Below, piece by piece: positions 9,968-19,406 of a stretch of DNA of 64,000 nt (its first letter is position 1; every line of letters begins with the position of its first letter). The stretch is from Candidatus Auribacterota bacterium. GTDB taxonomy: Bacteria > Auribacterota > JAFGBW01 > JAFGJP01. The stretch is taken from positions 1 through 64,000 of the forward strand of contig JAGLFH010000014.1 of NCBI GenBank assembly GCA_023144635.1. Direction: 5' to 3'. A program made the position numbers and the translations under genes. Below the pieces are notes generated by a model. That model was given only the letters and a program-made list of their open reading frames with translations. It searched no databases and had not been told where the DNA came from.

Positions 9968-10744
9968 ATGACAGACACATCTTTTTACAGATCAAATGCT
10001 ATAATCCTTAAAAGCGAGCCTCTTCGTTCAACGAGTATGAGATTTATTTTTCATACAGAAGAGTTCGGACGCATTATCGCTTCATTAAAAGGATTCTTCA
10101 AAAACAAGGCATACATTACTATGCCTGTATCTCCGGGAACAGAGGTTGAACTGGTTTTTTTTAATACTAGAAAAAATAGTATGATGATGGTAAAAGAGAT
10201 AAATCTTTTATCAGTACCAAGAGTGAAAAATTTTAATCATCTAGCGTCTCTTCAATACTTCATAGAATTTATGCTGAATGTTACAACTGATACTCTTCGA
10301 GAACACAATGCGATATACAAACTTTTTATTTCTCTAAAAGATCTAATAGTAGAAGTAGATGATGAACTATCATTACTTTTTGCAACAGCTTATGCACATG
10401 AAATAATCGCCCTTAAAATACTTGGCTTTTTATCCAGTCCGGATGAATGTGCCGTATGCGGCATAAAAACCCCTGAAACATATTTTCTTATTTCAGATAT
10501 GAGTTTTTGTTGTAGAAAATGCTCTCAAGGTAAAAAAAACATTTTGATCTCACTTGAAATCTGTAGCTTTATAAGCACTCTTATGAAGGACAATATAACT
10601 CCAAAAAGATTAAGATCTCTTTTCTCTAAAATAAAGCTATCAAATAATCAATTTCACGAATTGCAGATATTATTAAAGCATTTGACCCATGGGGTTTTCG
10701 GGCATGATTTTAGGAGCAGTAAGATCCTATCTGCAAAACAGTAG
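9968..10744 (+). CDS. recO: DNA repair protein RecO
   Basis: N-terminal OB fold (SNAIILKSEPLRSTSMRFIFHTEEFGRIIASLKG), Zn motif CAVCG...CRKC, GVFGHDFRSSKIL. Confidence 0.88.
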   Translation: MTDTSFYRSNAIILKSEPLRSTSMRFIFHTEEFGRIIASLKGFFKNKAYITMPVSPGTEVELVFFNTRKNSMMMVKEINLLSVPRVKNFNHLASLQYFIEFMLNVTTDTLREHNAIYKLFISLKDLIVEVDDELSLLFATAYAHEIIALKILGFLSSPDECAVCGIKTPETYFLISDMSFCCRKCSQGKKNILISLEICSFISTLMKDNITPKRLRSLFSKIKLSNNQFHELQILLKHLTHGVFGHDFRSSKILSAKQ

Positions 10745-11099
10745 GCTTACAAAGAGTACGCATCTTCTTCGTTATGCTCCCTGCGGCTTCTTCGTTATAT
10801 GAAAAAATATGACTTCATCAGTCCTCAGTCGCAAGCCTCGTATCTGCATGATATTTGTAAGCTTAAGAAATATGTTTACAAAAGATACGCCTGCATCGTT
10901 TTCAGGTCACACGCCTCGTATCTATCGAAGATCCGCCAGCGCTTTGTGGAGGACAGCATTCTTACTCGCTTAATCCTTAATATTGCCGAAGGCTCCTTGA
11001 ACGCTCAACAGTCTACCCTGAGCTTGTCGAAGGGCATCACGCAAAACGCACGACTTTTATAATTGTGCGTCTCGTATCTGCATACTCTTTGTAAGCCTA
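10742..11099. repeat. composite inverted-repeat element (type I core, 126-bp unit nested in a ~358-bp element)
   Basis: Left arm TAGGCTTACAAAGAGTACGCA (10742) pairs with far-right arm TGCATACTCTTTGTAAGCCTA (to 11099), one mismatch in 21. The first 125 bp also end in TGCATGATATTTGTAAGCTTAA and carry the same core as the copies at 25111 and 27139. Confidence 0.85.
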
Positions 11100-11234
11100 A
11101 TTAAAATTTAAATAATATAATAATCTGTTCCATTTGATCGAAAAAACTTAAAAAGGGTTTATTCCTTCACAGATTTGTTATACAAATCTAAACGTGGGGA
11201 TTGAAACCTGCGTTTTTTCTTCGTGTTCTTCGTG

Positions 11235-11303
11235 GTGAAATTTATAATCATCTGCTTACGTAGGAAGTTCCTTTAACTCATCACTCAAAACTCACAACTT
11301 TCA
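11235..11303 (+). repeat. head module plus 7-bp phased array (ACTCANN)n
   Basis: AATTTATAATCATCTGCTTACGTAGGAAGTTCCTTTA then ACTCATC ACTCAAA ACTCACA ACTTTCA. Confidence 0.7.
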
Positions 11304-11351
11304 TGCGAAGCATGAATATTTGTGGCTAAATAGGTTTTTCTTTTGCTTTTT

Positions 11352-11414
11352 TTATTATATCGCACGATAGTGCTCCATAACTCAACACTTAGCATTCAGC
11401 ACTCAACACTTTTT
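11352..11414 (+). repeat. head module plus 7-bp phased array
   Basis: TATTATATCGCACGATAGTGCTCCATA then ACTCAAC ACTTAGC ATTCAGC ACTCAAC ACTTTTT. Confidence 0.75.
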
Positions 11415-11467
11415 TTTCTATTCTTCTCCGTCCAAACCCCTCTGATCTCTTAAATCTGTGTCCAATT

Positions 11468-11530
11468 ATTATAATATCAGCGTAAGCGTTCCATAACTTT
11501 AAGTACTTTAGGCACTTTAAACTTTTAATT
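11468..11530 (+). repeat. head module plus 9-bp phased array
   Basis: TTATTATAATATCAGCGTAAGCGTTCCATA then ACTTTAAGT ACTTTAGGC ACTTTAAAC. Confidence 0.7.
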
Positions 11531-11731
11531 TTTTTCTCTCCCTCTTCCTTCTGACCTTTTATATATTTGTAAAGCCTAAGAAAGTTAATTCACAGTATCT
11601 CGAACAGAAACGAAACCACTGACTGAGTATCAATAACTTATGCTAACTGTTTAGTTGTCAAACAGTTGCATTTATGTTTTATAATATGCTATAATATAAT
11701 ATAAATTAAAAACCTTTAATAATTGCAGAAA

Positions 11732-14700
11732 ATGCCGATAAATCTAAAAAAATATTTGTCATATTTTTTGTTTATTGTTCTTATTCTTTCCATATCTACA
11801 TCTGTTTTTGCTTCTCTTGCAGGGTATTCGAATGTCATTGTTGTAACGATTACAAATTCTACAAATACAACTTATAGTGATCAGCAAATTCTTGTCACAA
11901 TTGATACACAGTCATTGATAAATGACGGTGAAATGCAGTCAGATGGAGATGATATACGGTTTTTGGATTCAGATGATTCCACAAATCTTGATTACTGGAT
12001 AGATCCAGGAACGCTTAATACTACCACAACCCGCATTTGGGTAAATGTTCCTAGTATTACAAAAAATGCTTCAAAAGATATTTATATGTATTTTGGAAAT
12101 CCTTCCGCAACATCTGCAAGTGATATGTCGGCCACAATGGAAGAATTTGGCGAGGTCGGAACAATTGCTGTTCTTGGTAGCGGATGGATTACGACCAATT
12201 TTGTCAATGCTTACAATAACCCTGTTGTAGTTCCTGTCCATTTTGATCTGTCAACCGGCCAGGAAGTATCTTGCAGTTTGCGCAATGTTGGTGCGAATAG
12301 CTTTGACATCAAACTGGAAAATCCGGAAGGTGATGCATTTACAAACCGGAGAGTCGATTATATTGTTGTTGAAGAAGGTGCTTGGATCCTTGCAGATGAA
12401 AGCAAAATAGAAGCCGATGTTTTTGGTATCAAAAAAACCGAGCTTGTAGGTACAACGGTTTCCGACAAATGGAAAACGATAAGCCTGACTCAGAGTTATT
12501 CTGCTGCTCCGGTCATTTTGGCCCAACTTCAGACAACTGAGAATAATGATTGGGTGACCGATCATGTAAGGACTGTTACCACCAGCCAGTTCCAGGTCGC
12601 CATGGAGATTTGTGCGGCGGGCAGCAATATCAATAAAAATGAAGATATGGGCTGGATCGGTATTGAAACAGCAAAAAGCGGTAATATGAACAACATTGAA
12701 TATGATTTTAATACAACAGGCGATCGTATAACAGGGCATGACAACGGTTGTACTGCAACGAATTTTTCGACAGCTTTTTCTTCTGCTCCCTATGCCATTG
12801 CTGACCTTCGCAAGCGGGACGGCACTGATGGTGGATGGGCGGCTGTTTGTAATCTTACGACTGCTTTAATCGGGCTTCATGTTGAGGAGGATGATGTTGC
12901 TGATGCTGAGCATGCTCACACGACGGAAGATATCAGTTTTGTTGCTTTTGGATCTACAGGAACACTTCCCCTTGCTAAATTTGCAACCGGACTTTCGGTA
13001 TCTGTAGACCAGACAAGAAAAAAACTTGTTTTTACTAATCTTCCTCAGACAATATCTGCAGGATCAGCTTCATCAGCAATAACTGTTCAAATACAAAGCC
13101 ATTTTGGTGCTCCTTCAGTAAATAATACGGGCAGTCCTATAGTTATTGATCTTGGAAGTGATTCGGAGACCGGCGAGTTCAGTACAAATTCTGGTTTTGG
13201 AAGTATAGTAACTTCGGTATCTATTCCTAATGGCAGCAGCACGGCAACTTTTTATTACAGGGACAATACTATTTGCAGTGCTGTTTTAACTGCTGCTGAA
13301 GAGACGGCGAGTAAAAACTGGGTAGATGCTATCGCTAGCATTACAACAACAGAGACTTTTGTTGCAGGACTTAATAATTCAGAAGTAACAATAACTTCAA
13401 CCGAGACTCTGACAAATTATCAGGTCCTTGTTACAGTGGACACTGCTACTCTTATTGCATTAGGGTCTATGAAATCAGATGGAAGTGATATTAGATTTTT
13501 GGATTCAAACGGGACCACACTTCTTGATTATTGGATAGAATCAGGTATTAATACTTCGGAGACAAGAATATGGGTAGAAGTCCCATCAGTTCCAAACGGA
13601 GACAAAAAGATAACTCTCAATTACGGAAACCCTGACGCAAAACCAAAAAGTTCTATTTCAAGCACTATGATATCAGCTGAAGCAGGAGCTATTACAGTTG
13701 GAGGAACCTGGGATACTATTATTTTTAAAAAGAGTTATACAAACCCTGTATTTGTAGCAACACATGAAGAACAGGGAAGCGGTGCAGGTGAAGAGGAAGC
13801 AGCACCAAGAATAAGAAATCTAGGTTCTACAAGTGTAGATATTTTTCTTATCCATCCGGGTGGCACAAGCCTGCCTTCAAGGAAAATAAATTATATTGTT
13901 GTAGAAAAAGGTACTGGTGCTACAGTCACGGGAACAACTGTAGCAGGACACAGAGTTGATGCTGATGTAATAGATGATCTTGCAAATACTGTTGGAAATT
14001 ATGATGGAGTATCTGATTCATATAATACAGTAAACTTACCGCAAACACCACCACCTAAAAAAGATTATTATTCAAGCGCTCCTGTTGTTCTAGCAATGGT
14101 GCAGTCATATAATGATTCGCGTTTTGTAACTGACCATATTCGTAATATTGCAACAGATGATTTTCAAATAGCTTTAGAAGTTGGAGAGATAAATTATTCT
14201 GCAGATCCTCATGCCGCAGAAGATATGGGATGGATTGCAATGGAAGATAGTATGGCGGGATCAATAGGAGATTATTTTTTTGAATCCGGTATAACAGGGA
14301 ATATTGCAGGGCATGATAACGGATGCTATTCGACTATTTATGATCAGGATTATTCAGTTACTCCTTTTACTAATGTAGATCTTCGCACACGTAATGGTGG
14401 TGACGGAGGCTGGGCTGTTATCTGTTCAAATAGTAAGGATCAGTTTGGATCTCATGTAGAAGAAGATCAGGAGCGTGATAGTGAAAGAAGTCATACAAAT
14501 GAAACTGCAAGTTATTTTGCTTTTGAAAACTCGGGTGCTTTCCCACTTCGAAAAGATGTAAGAGATGAAGTTGGTGATACCGGTGCAATACCGCCTGTAA
14601 GTTCAATACAATTTCCTGCGGCAAGACTTGGACTTTCTATTGCGAGTAGCTCTGTTTTTGTTGACAGGGTAAGTGATGAGATAACACTTACACTTGAAGA

Positions 14701-17700
14701 TGCTTTCGGTAATGCTGTTACAGCATCGACCGATATAATTGTTAACCTTTTAACAACGTCGAACAGCGGAGAATTTAGCTTTGGGAGTGCGCCTTTTTCA
14801 TCTATTTCATCAGTTACAATAGCAAATGGTTCAAGCTCCGTAACTTTTTATTATAAAGATGGAAAAATTGGAAGCCCTACAATTACTGCATCTGAGGATC
14901 CGTCATTAGAATTAGTTGATGCAACACTTAGTCTTAGTATTGATGATGTTGAAGTATATGGAAAATACCGCTTATCTATTGAGATAGATAATACCGGTAA
15001 TCCCGAGCTTACAGAATTTCAGGTGCTGATAATAATGGATACTGCAACTCTTATTGCAGAGGGTAAGATGAATGCAGATGGCTCAGATATACGTTTGACT
15101 GATTCAGATAAAATTACGCGTTTAAATCATTGGATAGAATCAGGTATCAATACTGCATCAACGAGGATATGGGTTAAAGTACCTGTGATACCATCAAACT
15201 CAAAAAAGACTATTTATCTTTATTATGGTAATCCTGATCTTGCTGATGCAAGTAATATGGTAGCTACAATGGTAAATTCAGAAGTCGGAAAAGTAGAGAA
15301 TTTAAGTGATACGCCATCACAAACTGTAAATTTACAAGGCATTTATACAAATCCTGTAATAGTTGCGTTTTCATCATGTGCAGGCGGAAACTGGTTTGCT
15401 GCATCAACAAGAATAGTCGCAACCGGTACAACTTCTTTTGATATAAAACTTCAAAACCCAGGCGACAGTTCATTAAATGGCGGCGTGATAACAAATCCAA
15501 GAGAAGTCCATTACTGGATAACAGAGAACGGCCTTCATGAGACGATAGATGCTACAGGACATATAATAGAAGCTAAAAACACTCAAATAAGCGGCTCTCT
15601 TGGAAAACACAGTGGCGGTAATAACGACTATGACTCAATTAGTTTTGATGCAGAATTTTCATCATTTATAAGTGCTAACCCGGTCATTTTTTCTCAGGTT
15701 CTTACCACAACAGATAAACGCTGGTGTACTGATCATATAAGGACCCAGAACCAGAATAATTTTCAGCTTGGAATGGAAGTGGCTGAAGCGCGTTATGTGC
15801 ATGATCCCGAATATTTAAGTTGGATTGCTCTGGAAAACAATTTAAACATAACTAATTATCTTACGACTATCGAGACAGGTTTTACAGGAAACCGAATAAG
15901 AGGCCATCAAAATGGATGCTATTCGACGAATTTCAGGCAAGCTTTTGCAACAGTTCCAATATTTATTTCGGATATAACAACTCGCCACGGTACAGACGGG
16001 GGATGGTGTATGAGATGTTCTTTAAGCGCATCTGCCTTCGGACTGCATGTAGAAGAGGACCGTGTAAGTGATAGTGAAAGAAGCCACACTAATGAGACGG
16101 CTGATTACGTAGCTTTTTCACGGGAGGGTTTTATTCCTCTTAGAAAGTATGCTGATGTCAATATTGATATGGGTACGACAGGTGCGGAAGAAAAACCTAT
16201 TCACGAGATAGTCTTTAAAACACTTTCTCAAACAATATTTGCAGGTCAGGCTTCATCTGTAATAACAATACAAACATTAGATGCAGATGGATTTGAAACA
16301 CCTGTATCAACCGATACTGAAATACGCCTTATAACATCTTCTATATCAGGTGAGTTTTCTTTAAATGTTTCTCCATGGATTAGGGTAACAAATATAACAA
16401 TACCTGCAGGGGAAAGTGAAATAAGTTTTTATTATAAAGATGATACACCGGGTACTTTTAGTTTAAGAGCATATGAATACCCAAGCAAGGGATGGGATGA
16501 TGCAAGCCAGAATATAACTATTCTTCCTCTTTCAGCCGGATTCAGGCTTGATGTAAGTGATGCTCAGCCAATAATTGCAGGAACACCTTTTACTCTTATT
16601 ATCAGTGCTGTTGATGATGACAATAATATTGTTCAAGGTTATAACGGCACAGTAGAGCTTACTATTAATTATGTTTCACCGCCTACCGGCACAGATCTAC
16701 TCTCAGTAACTACAGTATCAGGATTTTTAAACGGCGTTGCATCTATAAATCCTTATTATCCGGAAGCAGGTACTATAACTTTAACAGCGACAGATACTAT
16801 TGATGCCAATAAAACAGGCACAAGTTCTAATATAACTTTTGTACCTGCTAGTATAACAGTTGAAACTACTTTTCAGCAAAAAGTCGATGCGCCGTTTACT
16901 TTGACCGTTTCAGCCCTTAACTCTTTAGGAAATGTTACAAAAAATTATTCAGGACCAGTTAATCTATCAATAAATTATATTACTCCTTCAAATGATCAGG
17001 GTGGAACTCTTACACCTGTTAGTCTAAGTAGTTTCACTGAAGGTGTGGGTACTATTACTGATCTTGTCTATGATAAATGGGGTATTATAACGATTAAGGT
17101 AACTGATCCTGTTGATACAAGATTGGTAGCAACAACTGAAAATATAACATTTGCTCCGCAGTACTTTGATGTTTTTGTTCAGACACCTCCAAAAGAACGC
17201 AGTTTTTATTATGAAAATGAAACATTTGAACTTACATTAAGCGTTCGTTCCTTTCTTGATAACATAATAGAAAATTATACAGGTACAATACAAATAACAG
17301 GTACATCGATTTTTGGCCTGGAATCGACATATACTTTTCTTCCCTCTGATAGCGGCATACATACATTTGAACTTGCAGGTACAACAGACGGTGAGTATAA
17401 AATACTTTTTGCTGATCTATTTGATGCAACTGTTATCGGAAAAAGTGATACTATTATTATTAAGTTCGGTAAGATAATAATAGGTTCAAATGAAGGGCCT
17501 GTTGGAATTCTTCCGGTTGATATATTTATTGTAGATAAAGAAGAAAATATCATTACTGAAGATTCTTCTACTCAATTAAAAATAACCCTTACCGAATCTA
17601 ATCCTAATAATACTGCTTCAATTGATGTAGAAGGAGAAAGCATTACTTTTAACGAGGGCAAAATCACAATAGAGGTATTAGATAGTGAGGCTGAAACAGT

Positions 17701-17812
17701 TGATATTAAAGGAGAATCCGAACCTTTAATGGAAGTCTCTCCCGGTAAAGTTCTTTATGGGACTATTGGGGATAGTGGCATACGCATACGCTTCTGGCGT
17801 GAAAAAGATTAA
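11732..17812 (+). CDS. giant secreted/surface protein with three DUF2341 modules and C-terminal Ig-like repeats
   Basis: Signal peptide; DUF2341 signature three times (IRFLD/TDSD...LDYWI...TRIWVxVPxI...YxYYGNPxA) near 11825, 13380 and 14955; tandem Ig-like repeats near the C-terminus. ATG 11732 preferred over TTG 11723. Confidence 0.85.
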   Translation: MPINLKKYLSYFLFIVLILSISTSVFASLAGYSNVIVVTITNSTNTTYSDQQILVTIDTQSLINDGEMQSDGDDIRFLDSDDSTNLDYWIDPGTLNTTTTRIWVNVPSITKNASKDIYMYFGNPSATSASDMSATMEEFGEVGTIAVLGSGWITTNFVNAYNNPVVVPVHFDLSTGQEVSCSLRNVGANSFDIKLENPEGDAFTNRRVDYIVVEEGAWILADESKIEADVFGIKKTELVGTTVSDKWKTISLTQSYSAAPVILAQLQTTENNDWVTDHVRTVTTSQFQVAMEICAAGSNINKNEDMGWIGIETAKSGNMNNIEYDFNTTGDRITGHDNGCTATNFSTAFSSAPYAIADLRKRDGTDGGWAAVCNLTTALIGLHVEEDDVADAEHAHTTEDISFVAFGSTGTLPLAKFATGLSVSVDQTRKKLVFTNLPQTISAGSASSAITVQIQSHFGAPSVNNTGSPIVIDLGSDSETGEFSTNSGFGSIVTSVSIPNGSSTATFYYRDNTICSAVLTAAEETASKNWVDAIASITTTETFVAGLNNSEVTITSTETLTNYQVLVTVDTATLIALGSMKSDGSDIRFLDSNGTTLLDYWIESGINTSETRIWVEVPSVPNGDKKITLNYGNPDAKPKSSISSTMISAEAGAITVGGTWDTIIFKKSYTNPVFVATHEEQGSGAGEEEAAPRIRNLGSTSVDIFLIHPGGTSLPSRKINYIVVEKGTGATVTGTTVAGHRVDADVIDDLANTVGNYDGVSDSYNTVNLPQTPPPKKDYYSSAPVVLAMVQSYNDSRFVTDHIRNIATDDFQIALEVGEINYSADPHAAEDMGWIAMEDSMAGSIGDYFFESGITGNIAGHDNGCYSTIYDQDYSVTPFTNVDLRTRNGGDGGWAVICSNSKDQFGSHVEEDQERDSERSHTNETASYFAFENSGAFPLRKDVRDEVGDTGAIPPVSSIQFPAARLGLSIASSSVFVDRVSDEITLTLEDAFGNAVTASTDIIVNLLTTSNSGEFSFGSAPFSSISSVTIANGSSSVTFYYKDGKIGSPTITASEDPSLELVDATLSLSIDDVEVYGKYRLSIEIDNTGNPELTEFQVLIIMDTATLIAEGKMNADGSDIRLTDSDKITRLNHWIESGINTASTRIWVKVPVIPSNSKKTIYLYYGNPDLADASNMVATMVNSEVGKVENLSDTPSQTVNLQGIYTNPVIVAFSSCAGGNWFAASTRIVATGTTSFDIKLQNPGDSSLNGGVITNPREVHYWITENGLHETIDATGHIIEAKNTQISGSLGKHSGGNNDYDSISFDAEFSSFISANPVIFSQVLTTTDKRWCTDHIRTQNQNNFQLGMEVAEARYVHDPEYLSWIALENNLNITNYLTTIETGFTGNRIRGHQNGCYSTNFRQAFATVPIFISDITTRHGTDGGWCMRCSLSASAFGLHVEEDRVSDSERSHTNETADYVAFSREGFIPLRKYADVNIDMGTTGAEEKPIHEIVFKTLSQTIFAGQASSVITIQTLDADGFETPVSTDTEIRLITSSISGEFSLNVSPWIRVTNITIPAGESEISFYYKDDTPGTFSLRAYEYPSKGWDDASQNITILPLSAGFRLDVSDAQPIIAGTPFTLIISAVDDDNNIVQGYNGTVELTINYVSPPTGTDLLSVTTVSGFLNGVASINPYYPEAGTITLTATDTIDANKTGTSSNITFVPASITVETTFQQKVDAPFTLTVSALNSLGNVTKNYSGPVNLSINYITPSNDQGGTLTPVSLSSFTEGVGTITDLVYDKWGIITIKVTDPVDTRLVATTENITFAPQYFDVFVQTPPKERSFYYENETFELTLSVRSFLDNIIENYTGTIQITGTSIFGLESTYTFLPSDSGIHTFELAGTTDGEYKILFADLFDATVIGKSDTIIIKFGKIIIGSNEGPVGILPVDIFIVDKEENIITEDSSTQLKITLTESNPNNTASIDVEGESITFNEGKITIEVLDSEAETVDIKGESEPLMEVSPGKVLYGTIGDSGIRIRFWREKD

Positions 17813-17938
17813 GCGAGCAAGAATACTGCATCTGCTGCGTTCCACTTCAGACTCGTATTCGTCGGTGTATGAAGTAATACACCTTTCTCACACTCGCTTC
17901 GTGCGCCTTGCATCTACAGCATTCTTACTCGCTTAATT
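17809..17938. repeat. inverted-repeat element (type II core), 130 bp
   Basis: Left TTAAGCGAGCAAGAATACTGC / right ACAGCATTCTTACTCGCTTAA; internal hairpin GGTGTAT-GAAGTA-ATACACC. Confidence 0.85.
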
Positions 17939-18070
17939 AAGTTTGATAAGGCAAATATAGATAGAAACATAAGAGGTTTTATTTCACATTTCCCGTCGAA
18001 GGCGGATAGACAAGCGCTGATTTTTTTTAATTCGCATCTAGAAACATTTAATATTAAAGAAAAAATATAG

Positions 18071-18099
18071 TTGACAATACGATTATAATGTTCTAATAT
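18071..18099 (+). promoter_or_regulatory. sigma70-type promoter upstream of the Fic gene
   Basis: TTGACA - 17 nt - TAATAT. Confidence 0.65.
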
Positions 18100-18203
18100 A
18101 AAATTATGCAAAAGATACGACAAAATATATGTTAATAGCGTTATATTAGTAACTTATAGTTGGCAAAATATGAATCAAGATACAGATCAAAAAGGAAAAC
18201 AAG

Positions 18204-19370
18204 ATGGCAATCTATCCATGGATTACCTTTAAACTAAATTTCATTAAAAACCCTCTTAAATCCAAAATCTGGATGCAATTGGGGGAATGCTGTTCCAAGT
18301 GTGAGCATATAGCAAATGTTCCTACAAATCCAAAAGTCGTAGAAGAAATGCATAAAGTCTATTTAACAAAAGGTGTACATGCAACTACAGCTATAGAAGG
18401 TAATACCCTAACTGAAGAACAAGTACGCCAGAAAATAGATGGAAAATTGCAATTACCACCATCAAAGCAATATTTAGGTCAAGAAGTAGAAAATATTATT
18501 ACTATTTGCAATGAAGTTATGAAAAAAATAGGTTCTGGAAAGGGTATTAAAATAACTATAGAAGAATTAGAGAGATATAATGCAACAATTTTAAAAGATG
18601 TTCCTGTAGAGGAGAGTGTTACTATAGGGAAACTCCGCAACCTTAATGTTGGAGTGGGTACTTATAAAGCTCCTGAAAGTAAAGATGTTAATGAATTATT
18701 AGAAAAATATTGTGATTGGCTTAATAGTGATTATTTTGATATGTATCCCGACACTCCGATAGCTAATAGTATAATTAAAGCTATTATGGCTCATTTATAT
18801 ATGGCATGGATACACCCTTTTGGAGATGGAAATGGAAGATTAGCTCGAATATTGGAATATATGATATTGCTTGATTCAGGAGTTCCTTCACCTGCAACAA
18901 ATTTATTGAGTAATCATTATAATGCAACAAGAATTGTTTATTATCAAAAACTTGATTCTGCTGGAAAATATAAGGATCCTTCAATATTTATAGAATATGC
19001 CATACAGGGTTTTTTAGACGGACTTAAGGAGCATTTAGAATATATTTATGCACATATATATCAAATTTCTTGGGAAAGTTATGTATACGAAAAGTTTAGG
19101 GATAGTAAACAACATGACACGACAAATAAAAGAAGAAGAACTCTTGTTTTAGAAATATCTAAGAGTTTATTTGAATCTGTAAAGGAAGAAGAAATAATGA
19201 GCAAAAATCATTATCTATTTAATGCATACAGAAAAAAGACAGAATTGACATTGAAAAGAGACTTAAAAGAAACTATTAATATGGGTTTAATTGAGAAAAC
19301 TGAACAAGGATACAAAGCTAATGTAGAAAAAATATTTATTTTTTTACCTTTTAGAAAAACACATCAGTAG
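18204..19370 (+). CDS. Fic family protein
   Basis: Fic motif HPFGDGNGRLAR and upstream TTAIEGNTLTEEQV inhibitory-helix-like motif. Confidence 0.95.
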   Translation: MAIYPWITFKLNFIKNPLKSKIWMQLGECCSKCEHIANVPTNPKVVEEMHKVYLTKGVHATTAIEGNTLTEEQVRQKIDGKLQLPPSKQYLGQEVENIITICNEVMKKIGSGKGIKITIEELERYNATILKDVPVEESVTIGKLRNLNVGVGTYKAPESKDVNELLEKYCDWLNSDYFDMYPDTPIANSIIKAIMAHLYMAWIHPFGDGNGRLARILEYMILLDSGVPSPATNLLSNHYNATRIVYYQKLDSAGKYKDPSIFIEYAIQGFLDGLKEHLEYIYAHIYQISWESYVYEKFRDSKQHDTTNKRRRTLVLEISKSLFESVKEEEIMSKNHYLFNAYRKKTELTLKRDLKETINMGLIEKTEQGYKANVEKIFIFLPFRKTHQ

Positions 19371-19406
19371 TAAATGAAAAATAGAGAAAGGATATAAATT
19401 AAAGAC

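Noticed and set aside
10799-11062. ORF of 87 aa downstream of recO
   Set aside because: Lies entirely within the composite inverted-repeat element and encodes repeat-derived words; not a credible gene.
11190-11210. GTGGGGATTGAAACC, similar to the 3' end of many CRISPR repeats
   Set aside because: No array of regularly spaced repeats, no cas genes; a related GGTTTCAATCTCCCC at 44324 shows it is a module of the dispersed intergenic mosaic.
14055-15500. Several antisense ORFs of 60-80 aa within the giant surface protein
   Set aside because: Opposite a confident CDS, no RBS or domain features.
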